A stretch of 17,666 nt of DNA from an uncultured bacterium. GTDB taxonomy: Bacteria; Bacillota; Clostridia; Oscillospirales; Oscillospiraceae. The position numbers and the translations under genes were made by a program. Within the stretch, counting starts at the first letter, position 1. Each line of letters starts with the position of its first letter. The notes under the pieces were generated by a model. That model saw nothing but the letters and a program-made list of their open reading frames with translations, was not told the DNA's origin and ran no database searches. The stretch spans positions 1 to 17,666 of the forward strand of contig CAJMLC010000016.1 in NCBI GenBank assembly GCA_905214155.1, given 5' to 3'. Of this stretch, positions 1 to 6,964 are shown piece by piece.

Positions 1-6
1 CACAGA

Positions 7-44
7 AAACGCCCGACGATTTCTTTTGAAATCGTCGGGCGTTT
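7..44. terminator. 17-bp perfect hairpin, probable terminator
   Basis: An inverted repeat at 7-23 and 28-44 encloses a TTTT loop and gives a perfect 17-bp stem. A run of A on its left side reads as GTTTTCTG downstream on the minus strand, while the plus-strand tail is only weakly T-rich. It probably ends a gene lying to the left of the window or serves both strands. The nearest gene in the window ends about 415 nt away. Confidence 0.6.
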
Positions 45-53
45 GTAAATTAC

Positions 54-124
54 GCTGTAGGTGCGGAGGCCTGCATCGCCCCAAAGGCTCCCTCTACCAA
101 GAGGGGGCTGTCGCCGCAGGCGAC
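54..124. repeat. Dispersed intergenic repeat, copy A (double hairpin)
   Basis: A leader CTGTAGGTGCGGAGGCC is followed by GCCCCAAAGGCTCCCT (78-93). Two adjacent hairpins follow: CCCTCT/AGAGGG (90-95, 100-105) and GTCGCC/GGCGAC (110-115, 119-124). The leader, the 16-base block and the two-hairpin layout recur at 250-330. No coding potential is seen. The type resembles short palindromic repeats scattered between genes in gut Clostridia; mobility is not shown. Confidence 0.65.
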
Positions 125-207
125 TTGCCCCGCATCATACCGCGGGGTATGCCGGGCGCGCGTTCCTTACGCGCTCGGCGTCTTCCCCGGCGGGGAAGCG
201 GTTATAG

Positions 208-234
208 GGGCGGACGACCCTGTCCGCCCTTTTT
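208..234 (+). terminator. GGGCGGAC hairpin with T-run
   Basis: GGGCGGAC (208-215) pairs with GTCCGCCC (222-229) across a 6-nt loop, followed by TTTTT (230-234). It has the form of a rho-independent terminator on the plus strand, but no plus-strand gene ends just before it. The same arms recur at 2783-2790 and 2854-2861, so it may be part of a repeat rather than a working terminator. Confidence 0.4.
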
Positions 235-249
235 AATTGATTTTTCACT

Positions 250-330
250 GCACCCTGTAGGGGCCGATGCCATCATTGCCCCAAAGGCTCCCTTGTGTAA
301 AGGGAGCTGGCGCGCAGCGCCTGAGGGATT
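250..330. repeat. Dispersed intergenic repeat, copy B (double hairpin)
   Basis: This copy begins with GCACCCTGTAGGGGC (250-264), which is identical at 2772-2786, and contains GCCCCAAAGGCTCCCT (278-293), identical to 78-93. Hairpins are CTCCCTT/AAGGGAG (288-294, 300-306) and GGCGC/GCGCC (309-313, 317-321), ending in CTGAGGGATT. The rest of 331-458 holds only another hairpin and no convincing gene. Confidence 0.65.
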
Positions 331-384
331 GTTGTCCTCTGATTGTTCACCGCAGCAAAATAGTCCTCGTCCCCGCCGCAGCGG

Positions 385-409
385 AAGCCTTCCCCAGCGG
401 GGAAGGCTT
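385..409. repeat. 11-bp GC-rich hairpin
   Basis: AAGCCTTCCCC (385-395) and GGGGAAGGCTT (399-409) form an 11-bp stem with a 3-nt loop. It lies downstream of the minus-strand HAD gene, about 50 nt past its stop, and could act as its terminator, but the minus-strand side lacks a clear T-run. A related smaller palindrome, TTCCCCGGCGGGGAA, lies near 183-197. Confidence 0.4.
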
Positions 410-458
410 TGGACGGTGCATGGCCCTGCCACGATAAAGAGTGGCGGAATCGTGGATT

Positions 459-1292
459 TTATAAAAGGAGCTGTTCAATCACCTGTGCAGCGCCATCCTC
501 GTCGCAGCTCGCGGTGACGACGTCGGCAAGCGCCCGGATCTCGTCCGAGGCGTTGCCCATTGCGACGCCGACGCCCGCGTCGCGGAGCATCGTCACATCG
601 TTCAGCCCGTCGCCGAACGCCATGGTCTGCTCGGGCCGGAGACCGAGGTGCGCGGCCAGCGCCAGCAGCGCCTGCCCCTTGTTCGCGGCGGCCGCATTGA
701 TCTCCACGTTCTCCGCGATCGAAGACGTGGCGAGCATCGCCGGGAATGCCTCCGGCATCGCGCGGAGCAGCGCGAGCCGCTTTTCCGGGTCGCCGGGGTA
801 GACCTGCACCTTCTGCACGTCCAGCTCGCGCGCCGTCAGGAACGCGGCCAGATCCTCCACCGGCTCGCGCAGCCGCTGGATCAGGCCGAGATAGATCGGG
901 TCGCGGACGTATTCCTGTATGCGCGCCTTCATCGACGCGGTGATCCATGCGGCGTTGTCCGCGTAGCAGTCGTACACGACGCCCCATTCATCCAGATAAC
1001 GCAGCAGCGAAACGGCGTCCCGCCACGGGATCTCCGCCTTGTAGATGGGAGCCCCGGCGGGAAGGCCGCAGACGAATGCGCCGTTGATCGTTACGGCGTA
1101 GTGCAGGAACGGCAGCGCCCGCACGGCCTCCGGCAATCCGCCGTAAAACCGCCCGGTCGCGGGCACGATCTCGATCCCCAGCTCCGCCGCGCGGGTGAGC
1201 GCGGCAAGATTGCGGGGGGAGAGCTGTTTTTTCGAGTTGAGGAGCGTTCCGTCGAGGTCGAGCGCGATCAGACGGATGTCTTGCGTGTTCAT
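459..1292 (-). CDS. Cof-type HAD-IIB family phosphatase
   Basis: A soluble cytoplasmic hydrolase of the haloacid dehalogenase superfamily, Cof/YbjI-like subgroup, which dephosphorylates small phosphorylated metabolites such as sugar phosphates or flavin-type cofactors. The exact substrate cannot be read from the sequence. Motif I is LDLDGTLLNS (nucleophile D12, acid D14), motif II is ATGR (T46), the motif III lysine lies in ANKGQAL (about K205) and motif IV is GDGLNDVTML (D228, D232). The central part between motifs II and III is the type IIB cap. The length of 277 aa is normal. I chose ATG at 1292. A TTG at 1301 would add three residues, but AGGAG upstream is only 3 nt from it and 12 nt from the ATG, so neither is ideal. 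The gene starts 21 nt after the lipoprotein stop, so the two are probably co-transcribed. Confidence 0.9.
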   Translation of the reverse strand: MNTQDIRLIALDLDGTLLNSKKQLSPRNLAALTRAAELGIEIVPATGRFYGGLPEAVRALPFLHYAVTINGAFVCGLPAGAPIYKAEIPWRDAVSLLRYLDEWGVVYDCYADNAAWITASMKARIQEYVRDPIYLGLIQRLREPVEDLAAFLTARELDVQKVQVYPGDPEKRLALLRAMPEAFPAMLATSSIAENVEINAAAANKGQALLALAAHLGLRPEQTMAFGDGLNDVTMLRDAGVGVAMGNASDEIRALADVVTASCDEDGAAQVIEQLLL

Positions 1293-1313
1293 GGGCTTCA
1301 AACTCTCCTGGTG

Positions 1314-2669
1314 TCAGTTTGCGTCGGGGACGGGGAGCCCGTCCTCGCCGATGTGATGGGGCTGCGGCGCGTATTCCGCGCCGGTGCCGTCGCGCGTCTG
1401 CAGCGTGAAGGCGGTCGGATCGGTCAGCAGCTCGATCCAGTTCGCGCCGTCCTGCGCCTGCACGGCGAGGCCGGTGTGCTCCAACGTCGCAGCCAGCTGC
1501 GCGGACTCCGCATCCAGCGTGACGATCATCAGCGCGTCAGACCCGTCGGCCAGCCCGCAGACCGCGTAGAGCAGCGGCGCGCCGTCCGCGCGCACGAGAT
1601 AGAGCTGCACGCGGATCGTATTTTCGGGGCAGGGGACAGCGGATGCTTCGCCGTTGATCCTGATCTTCAACGCCGGGACGGCCCAGCCGTTTTCTTCAAA
1701 TTCCGCCGGGGCCTCAGTCAGCAGCGTGTCGAGCTGTCCGTCCCCGTCCAGATCGAGGATACGCTCCGCCGGGTGCTCCAGCAGCTCGGCGTAGGTCCGC
1801 GGCACGCGCTGGAACTTCGCGGCGACCGCGATCGGCTCGTCCACATAGCGCACCGTCACGTGGAACGGCCCTGCGGCATAGTCCGCGATCAGGCCCGGTT
1901 CGAAGTAGAACTCTACACCCTCATAGCTCAGCGCCCATGCAAACTCCGGCTCGGCCTCGGTCTGTCCCTGCTCCTCCCAGACCGTCCCAGACGAGACGAC
2001 GGGCCAGAGCTCTGTGAACTTCGCCTGCGGATAGCGCTCGCGCAGCCGCGTCTCCAGCATGTCGGGCAGCATCCCGGCGTCGTCGAACACGTCCTCGAGC
2101 GTCAGCTCCGCGCCGGTCGCAGGATCGAAATTGTATGCCTCATACTCCCAGTCCGGCTCGTCCGTCCCGTCGCTCCGCTGCTCCTCAAACAGCAGACTGA
2201 GGCAATTCTCGTCCGCGCGGCTGACGGTCTGCGTGATCTGGCCGGAATAGAGCGTGTCGCCCAGCGGCAGCTCGTCCAGATCCTCCGCCAGATCCATCGC
2301 GTCGTCATAGAGCTCCGCGCTGAGATGCTCAAGCGCATCGGCCAGCGCGGGCCAGTCTTCGCCGTCCGCGCGGATGCGCGGATAGTCGACATAGCTCTTC
2401 ATGCCCTCGTCGAACATGCCGTAATAGCGGTTCGTCTGATAGGAGAGCGGGATGCAGCGGATGTCCGGCGCTTCCGGGGCTTCCGGTGCTTCCAGTGCAG
2501 ACGGCTGTTCCGGCTCGTCGGGCGTTTCGGGCTGCGCCGGTTCGACCGGCTCCGTGGGCACAGACGGCTCAGCAGGTTCGTCCGGCGTATCGGCGGGTTT
2601 CGTATTCTGACAGGCGGAAAACGCCAACATCATCGAGACCACAAGTAAAAATGCCAGGATTCTGCGCAT
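1314..2669 (-). CDS. Lipoprotein with RsiV-like (DUF3298) domain
   Basis: A secreted, membrane-anchored protein of unknown function, 451 aa from the ATG at 2669, which has a good AAAGGAG site 7 nt upstream. Residues 1-20 form a lipoprotein signal: MRR, a hydrophobic stretch, then the lipobox FSAC with C20 as the lipidated cysteine. A long linker rich in Pro, Glu and Ala follows (about 22-70). Residues about 180-280 contain a block of the kind found in RsiV/DUF3298 proteins (FDPATGAELTLEDVF, then GVEFYFEPGLIADYAAGPF). In RsiV this fold binds lysozyme, but no transmembrane anti-sigma part exists here, so that role should not be transferred. Around 305-313 a DLDGDGQLD motif looks like an FG-GAP or calcium-binding loop. 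It is the first gene of a two-gene unit with the HAD phosphatase. Confidence 0.85.
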   Translation of the reverse strand: MRRILAFLLVVSMMLAFSACQNTKPADTPDEPAEPSVPTEPVEPAQPETPDEPEQPSALEAPEAPEAPDIRCIPLSYQTNRYYGMFDEGMKSYVDYPRIRADGEDWPALADALEHLSAELYDDAMDLAEDLDELPLGDTLYSGQITQTVSRADENCLSLLFEEQRSDGTDEPDWEYEAYNFDPATGAELTLEDVFDDAGMLPDMLETRLRERYPQAKFTELWPVVSSGTVWEEQGQTEAEPEFAWALSYEGVEFYFEPGLIADYAAGPFHVTVRYVDEPIAVAAKFQRVPRTYAELLEHPAERILDLDGDGQLDTLLTEAPAEFEENGWAVPALKIRINGEASAVPCPENTIRVQLYLVRADGAPLLYAVCGLADGSDALMIVTLDAESAQLAATLEHTGLAVQAQDGANWIELLTDPTAFTLQTRDGTGAEYAPQPHHIGEDGLPVPDAN

Positions 2670-2712
2670 AAAGGCTCCTTTCCAGAAGGGGTGGGTGGGC
2701 TTCCTTGCAGAC

Positions 2713-2741
2713 AGTATAGCGGAAAGTCCGAAAAATTGCAA
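2713..2741 (-). promoter_or_regulatory. Sigma-A promoter of the lipoprotein-HAD operon
   Basis: On the minus strand, TTGCAA (2736-2741), a 17-nt spacer and TATACT (2713-2718) lie 44 nt upstream of the lipoprotein start codon. Only two positions differ from the -35 consensus and one from the -10. Confidence 0.75.
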
Positions 2742-2771
2742 CTCCCCGCCCCTGCTCCTCAGTGTTCCTCC

Positions 2772-2861
2772 GCACCCTGTAGGGGCGGACGACTTTGCGC
2801 AGCTGTTTGCGACGAAGGAGCGTTACAGATGCGGCATACCCCTTGCGGGTACTGTCCGCCC
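2772..2861. repeat. Dispersed repeat with GGGCGGAC/GTCCGCCC ends
   Basis: It starts with the same 15 bases as copy B (2772-2786 = 250-264). Its arms, GGGCGGAC (2783-2790) and GTCCGCCC (2854-2861), are inverted and enclose 63 nt that include the small palindrome TACCCCTTGCGGGTA. The same arms sit 6 nt apart at 208-229, so the element appears to be a palindromic frame with variable content. No gene is seen. Confidence 0.55.
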
Positions 2862-2880
2862 GCCCTCGCCGCAGCAAAAG

Positions 2881-2990
2881 CCCCCCTCTTCGTAGAGGGG
2901 GGGAAGATCGCCGACGACGATCAGGGGGGAGAAGAAAACGCCCCCAGTCACCTTCGGCGACAGCCCCCTCTTCATAGAGGGGGCCACAGT
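2881..2990. repeat. Two facing copies of the double-hairpin repeat
   Basis: Copy one has CCCCCCTCT/AGAGGGGGG (2881-2889, 2894-2902), then GATCG/CGATC (2906-2910, 2918-2922) and a tail GGGGGAGAAGAAAA. Copy two, in the opposite orientation, has GTCACC/GGCGAC near 2947-2961 and CCCCCTCT/AGAGGGGG (2964-2971, 2976-2983). Read on the minus strand just past the polyferredoxin stop, the second copy is followed by GGGGGCGTTTTCTTCT, so it may double as that operon's terminator. Confidence 0.6.
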
Positions 2991-2997
2991 CGTATTT

Positions 2998-3483
2998 TCA
3001 CCAACACACTGGCGTCAAAATGCCGCGGACGTCCACAATGGCGTGGCGCGGACACTTGACCGCGCACTGCCCGCAGCTCAGGCAGACGCTCTCGTCGATT
3101 CTTGAGAGGTTGTCCGCGACGGTGATCGCGCCCGCCGGGCACGCCTTCGCGCACAGGCCGCAGCCGATGCAGCTGACCTCGCACATCTGCCGGGCGAGCT
3201 TCCCGGCGTCGCGGTTCGAGCATTTGACAACGATGGGGTTCAGCCGGTCGTGGATGGAGATGACCTCGCGCGGACATTCCTTTGCGCACTTGCCGCAGCC
3301 GATGCAGCGATCCTTGTCCACTTCCGCGACGCCGGCACCATTGATCTCTATGGCCTCAAACGGACAGACGCTCACGCACACGCCGCAGCCCACGCAGCCA
3401 TACCGGCAGTCCGCCGTTGCGCGGCAGCCGCCGGAGCAGGCGACGACGGCAAATTTCGGAGACGGTTTTTTCAGCTTTGCCAT
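2998..3483 (-). CDS. Polyferredoxin, four [4Fe-4S] motifs, RnfB C-terminal type
   Basis: A soluble electron carrier of 161 aa. Four CxxCxxCxxxC motifs followed by Pro are complete: C30-C40, C60-C70, C105-C115 and C134-C144, giving potential for four [4Fe-4S] clusters. Further cysteines C16, C20, C26, C88, C101 and C160 lie outside them. The N-terminal AVVACSGGC segment and the NPIVVKCSNRDAGK segment between motifs two and three resemble the C-terminal half of RnfB, but RnfB's membrane helix and N-terminal cluster domain are absent. The start codon lies 3 nt after the stop of the upstream molybdenum hydroxylase, and its AAGGAAGG site (3492-3499) sits inside that gene's end, so the two are translationally linked. 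The inferred role is to take electrons from the hydroxylase, which has no FAD domain. Confidence 0.88.
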   Translation of the reverse strand: MAKLKKPSPKFAVVACSGGCRATADCRYGCVGCGVCVSVCPFEAIEINGAGVAEVDKDRCIGCGKCAKECPREVISIHDRLNPIVVKCSNRDAGKLARQMCEVSCIGCGLCAKACPAGAITVADNLSRIDESVCLSCGQCAVKCPRHAIVDVRGILTPVCW

Positions 3484-3486
3484 GTC

Positions 3487-6066
3487 TTACGCCTTCCTTT
3501 CGTATGGGGTGTCCGCCAGCGGCAGCTTGGTGCGGCGCTCGCCGTCGAGCCGGAAATAGGCGTCGGCGATGGCCGGGGCCGTCGGGATCGAGGTGATCTC
3601 GCCGATGCCGATCGCGCCGCACGCGACGTCGAGGCCCGGCTTGTCGATGACGATGGCGCGGATGTCCGGGATCTCATGGGCCCGGAATAGGCCGAGCTGG
3701 CCGTACTTTTCGATGGGCTTGCAGTTTTCGTCGATGGGATACTGCTCCCGCAGGGCATAGCCCATGCTCATGACGACGCCGCCCTCGATCTGCCCCTCGC
3801 AGGACTTCGGGTTGACGGCCTTGCCGACGTCGTGCGCGGCGACCATCTGCTCCACGCGGCCGGTCTTCGGATTCAGCACGCACAGCTGCGTCGCGTAGCC
3901 GTAGGCCACGTGCGAGACGGGGTTCGGCTTGTTCGCGCCGAGCGGGTCGGTCTTCGCGTAATATTCGCCGTAAAATTCCTGCCCGATTAGGTCGTGCATC
4001 GTTTTGCCCTCGAGCGCGGCGGTGAACAGCTCGCACGCGCGGCGGCAGGCTTCGCCGGTGATGAGCGTCTGGCGGGAGCCGGAGGTATCGCCGGAATCCG
4101 GTGCGATCCAGGTGTTCGAGCGTTCATAGACGATCTGCTCGCGGCGGAGCGGCGTGTTTGTGACCGTCATCTGGACGAGCACCGTGCCGAGCCCCTGCCC
4201 GATGCAGGACGCGCCGGAGTAGATGTGCAGCTTTTCGTCAGCCTCGACGATCAGCTTGCAGCGGCCATAGTCCGGCAGACCCACGCCGACGCCCGCGTTT
4301 TTCATCGCGCAGGCCAATCCGACAGGCTTCCCCGCCTTGACGGCGGCGTCATAGTAGGGCCTGACCGCCTCGAGCGTCTCCACAAGGCCGGTCTCCGGCC
4401 CGACGATCTGCCCGTTCGGCAGGACGCCGCCGGGGCGGATGGCGTTGCGCAGACGGATCTCCAGTGGCGAAATGCCGACCTTGTCAGCCATTTCGTTCAG
4501 CAGCGTCTCGACCGCGAAGCAGGTCTGCGTGACGCCAAAGCCGCGGAACGCGCCCGCGGGCGGATTGTTGGTGTAGTAGGCGGTGCCTTCGATCTCAAAA
4601 TTCTCGTAGGCGTAGGGGCCGGCGGCGTGCGTACACGCGCGCTCGAGCACCGGGCCGCCGAGCGAGGCGAACGCGCCGGTGTCGGACACGACCTTGGCGC
4701 GGACGCCCTGGATGATGCCGTTTTCGTCGCAGCCCATCGTGAAATCCATCCAGAACGGGTGCCGCTTCGGGTGGATGAGCAGCGATTCGGCGCGGCTGAG
4801 CTTCACCTTGACCGGTAGGCCCGTCACGTAGGTGATGAGCGCGGCGTGGTGCTGCACGGACATGTCCTCCTTGCCGCCGAAGCCGCCGCCGACGAGCTGG
4901 TTCTGCACCTTGATCTTCTTTGAGCCGAGCAGCAGCGAGCATTCATGCAGCGTGGTGTGCGCCGACTGGTCGGTCGTCAGGAGCATCACGTCGCCGTCGA
5001 GGTCACGGTAGGCGACGGCGCATTCCGGCTCCAGGAATGCGTGCTCGGTCCACGGCGTTTCAAAATGCTGTGAGATGACATATTTGGAGCGGGCAATGGC
5101 ACCCGCCGCGTCGCCGCGGGAAACATGGCGCACGGCCTGCACGTTGGTGCCCTCTTCGTCAAAGACGTGGGGCGCGTCCTCCTCTGCGGCCTCCCAGGGG
5201 TTATGTACCGCGGGGAGCACCTCATAGTCGACCTTGACGAGCTTTTTCGCCTTTTCGAGCGTCTCCTGATCCTGCGCCACGACGAGACAGATCGCGTCGC
5301 CGAGATAGTGCGTCAGACCGCCGACTGGGATGAGCGTATACTGGTCGTGCTTGATGTGGCCGACTTTATTCTCGCCGGGGATGTCCTCGGCGGTCAGCAC
5401 GGCGTAGACGCCCGGCATGGCCAGCGCCTTGCTCGCGTCGATGGCCTTGACGCGAGCGCGCGCATATTTCGCGCGGACGGCGGAGCCATAGGTCATGTTG
5501 GGGACGTACCAGTCGTCGGGATATTTGCCCGTGCCGAGGACCTTTTCCTCGACGTCGAGCCGGTGGACGCTCGAGCCGACCTTCCAGTCGTTCTCGCTCG
5601 GCTCCGGGATGACGCCCTCGCGCTTGAGCTTCGCCGCGAGCTTCACAGCGGCGATGATCTTCACATAGCCCGTGCAGCGGCAGTAGTTGTTGCGCAGTGC
5701 GTTTTTGATCTCTTTTTCGTTGGGGTCCGGGTTTTGATCGAGCAGCGCCTTCGTGCAGATGACCATGCCGGGAATGCAGAAACCGCACTGCACGGCCCCG
5801 GCCTCGCCGTAGGCGTAGGTATAGAGCTTCTTTTCCTCGTCCGTCAGGCCCTCGACGGTCAGGATGTGACGGCCTTCGAGCGCATCGGTGGACGGCGTGC
5901 AGGCCCGGCAGGGCTCGCCGTCGATCAGAACGGTACACGCGCCGCACGCGCCCTCGCTGCATCCGTCCTTGACGCTCGTCAGGTGCAGCTCGTCGCGCAG
6001 ATAGCGCAGCAGCTTTTGATTTTTTGGGACATTGACTTCGGTTCCATTGACAAAAAACACAGCCAT
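3487..6066 (-). CDS. xdh: Molybdenum hydroxylase, probable selenium-dependent xanthine dehydrogenase
   Basis: An 859-aa fusion of a [2Fe-2S] unit and a molybdopterin unit, of the xanthine dehydrogenase/aldehyde oxidoreductase family, which hydroxylates purines or oxidises aldehydes with water as oxygen source. Residues 1-75 are a plant-type ferredoxin domain (C36, C41, C44, C56). About 85-150 is the second [2Fe-2S] domain (C94, C97, C129, C131). The rest is the Mo-binding part, with GGGFGGKE, AFRGFG and, near the C-terminus, GIGE with probable catalytic E823. No FAD domain is present. The size and layout match the selenium-dependent xanthine dehydrogenase family as I recall it, which carries a labile Se ligand rather than selenocysteine; an aldehyde oxidoreductase of the Mop type is the alternative. 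ATG at 6066 has AAAAGGAG upstream. No cofactor genes lie in the window. Confidence 0.88.
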   Translation of the reverse strand: MAVFFVNGTEVNVPKNQKLLRYLRDELHLTSVKDGCSEGACGACTVLIDGEPCRACTPSTDALEGRHILTVEGLTDEEKKLYTYAYGEAGAVQCGFCIPGMVICTKALLDQNPDPNEKEIKNALRNNYCRCTGYVKIIAAVKLAAKLKREGVIPEPSENDWKVGSSVHRLDVEEKVLGTGKYPDDWYVPNMTYGSAVRAKYARARVKAIDASKALAMPGVYAVLTAEDIPGENKVGHIKHDQYTLIPVGGLTHYLGDAICLVVAQDQETLEKAKKLVKVDYEVLPAVHNPWEAAEEDAPHVFDEEGTNVQAVRHVSRGDAAGAIARSKYVISQHFETPWTEHAFLEPECAVAYRDLDGDVMLLTTDQSAHTTLHECSLLLGSKKIKVQNQLVGGGFGGKEDMSVQHHAALITYVTGLPVKVKLSRAESLLIHPKRHPFWMDFTMGCDENGIIQGVRAKVVSDTGAFASLGGPVLERACTHAAGPYAYENFEIEGTAYYTNNPPAGAFRGFGVTQTCFAVETLLNEMADKVGISPLEIRLRNAIRPGGVLPNGQIVGPETGLVETLEAVRPYYDAAVKAGKPVGLACAMKNAGVGVGLPDYGRCKLIVEADEKLHIYSGASCIGQGLGTVLVQMTVTNTPLRREQIVYERSNTWIAPDSGDTSGSRQTLITGEACRRACELFTAALEGKTMHDLIGQEFYGEYYAKTDPLGANKPNPVSHVAYGYATQLCVLNPKTGRVEQMVAAHDVGKAVNPKSCEGQIEGGVVMSMGYALREQYPIDENCKPIEKYGQLGLFRAHEIPDIRAIVIDKPGLDVACGAIGIGEITSIPTAPAIADAYFRLDGERRTKLPLADTPYERKA

Positions 6067-6110
6067 GGGACTTCTCTCCTTTTCCGCGGGAACGCGCAGG
6101 TTCTGAATCC

Positions 6111-6139
6111 ATTATACTGTTTTTTCAGAACGCTTGCAA
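6111..6139 (-). promoter_or_regulatory. Sigma-A promoter of the hydroxylase-polyferredoxin operon
   Basis: On the minus strand, TTGCAA (6134-6139), a 17-nt spacer and a perfect TATAAT (6111-6116) lie 45 nt upstream of the hydroxylase start. No operator or riboswitch is evident between promoter and start. Confidence 0.8.
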
Positions 6140-6190
6140 CAAAAGTACCAGAAATTTTCGTTTGGCGCGCTCGTATTTGTTCGATAATAT

Positions 6191-6223
6191 CAAAAAATCG
6201 TGAAAAGCGTAACTTTTCACGAT
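6191..6223 (-). terminator. Intrinsic terminator of the cls-prsW operon
   Basis: An 11-bp stem (6197-6207 with 6213-6223) with a 5-nt loop is followed on the minus strand by a six-T run ending at 6192. It lies 35 nt past the prsW stop and upstream of the hydroxylase promoter, which separates the two minus-strand operons. Confidence 0.85.
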
Positions 6224-6258
6224 CTTCGTTATTCTTATGAAAATACCACGTATCGGAC

Positions 6259-6951
6259 TCACAGTTGCTGATCGTCCTCTGACGCAGCGCGGAGCCGGTG
6301 GTTCGCGCTGAGGAAGAACACGAGCACGAAGGCGTAGAACGCCGCGGTCATCCAGGGCGAGTCGACGCTGAGCGAAAAATCCCAGAAGCCGTGCAGCAGC
6401 ACGGGGACGAGAATGCTCTCGCGCAGAAAGCGGTCGCGCAGGAACCCTTCGCCCTCGCGCTCGGCGCGCTTGGCCTCGCCGAGGTAGATGCCCATGTAGA
6501 CCGCAAAGAAGAAATGCCCCGGCACGGACAGCAGCGCCCGCGATACCGCCACCGACAGGCCGTACTGCGTAACATAGAGGATGTTTTCCAGCGCGGCGAA
6601 GCCCAGCGCGGAGAACACGCAGTAGACCACCGCGTCGAACCGGTAGTCGAACGCGGGATGGTTCCAGGCAAAGCGCCGCACCGGCCATCTCTTGCAGAGC
6701 TCTTCCACGAGTGCCACGGCGATGAAGTTCTCCAGCAGGAGATATGCCAGCTCGCTGCGGGGTGCGAGAAGACCGAGCAGATAGAGCAGGCCAGCCTCGG
6801 CGGCGCTTGCCACGACACCGGAGAGCGCGCCGGCGATCACCAGCTTCACCAGCAGCGGGCGCGGCTCCTTTTCGATCTTATCGAGCTTGTAGACGCGGAT
6901 GAGCAGGATGATGGCCGGCAGCAGCGCGGCCAGCAGCAAAACAGGGTTCAT
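6259..6951 (-). CDS. prsW: PrsW family intramembrane metalloprotease
   Basis: A multi-pass membrane protein of 230 aa. The family marks are present: EELCK (E83, E84, K87), FAALEN (E122, N123), H146 in a PGHFFF segment and HGFWDF (H187, D191). These are the expected catalytic and zinc-binding positions of PrsW/CAAX-like proteases. About seven hydrophobic segments are visible, starting at residues 3-20. In Bacillus subtilis PrsW makes the first cut in the anti-sigma factor RsiW under envelope stress. No sigma or anti-sigma gene is nearby, so the substrate is unknown. ATG at 6951 has a GGAGG site and begins 13 nt after the cls stop, so it is read with cls. A membrane stress role for the pair is inferred from context. 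Confidence 0.87.
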   Translation of the reverse strand: MNPVLLLAALLPAIILLIRVYKLDKIEKEPRPLLVKLVIAGALSGVVASAAEAGLLYLLGLLAPRSELAYLLLENFIAVALVEELCKRWPVRRFAWNHPAFDYRFDAVVYCVFSALGFAALENILYVTQYGLSVAVSRALLSVPGHFFFAVYMGIYLGEAKRAEREGEGFLRDRFLRESILVPVLLHGFWDFSLSVDSPWMTAAFYAFVLVFFLSANHRLRAASEDDQQL

Positions 6952-6964
6952 AATGGCCTCCGTT

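Noticed and set aside
54..330. CRISPR array
   Set aside because: The repeats are imperfect, internally palindromic and not evenly spaced in a series, with only two copies here and no cas genes.
26..517. Plus-strand open frame in the left intergenic region
   Set aside because: It is made of hairpin repeats, lacks a ribosome site and runs into the end of the HAD gene.
1299..1301. TTG as start of the HAD gene
   Set aside because: The AGGAG is only 3 nt away, and the ATG at 1292 keeps the full motif I, so the ATG is preferred, although not certain.
648..2648. Plus-strand open frame of 666 codons
   Set aside because: It lies antisense to the HAD and lipoprotein genes, crosses both, is extremely rich in Arg, and has no family motif. 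It is a GC-rich shadow frame.
5125..6240. Plus-strand open frame of 371 codons opposite the hydroxylase
   Set aside because: The minus strand codes for both [2Fe-2S] domains here with all cysteines. The plus frame runs through the promoter region and into intergenic DNA.
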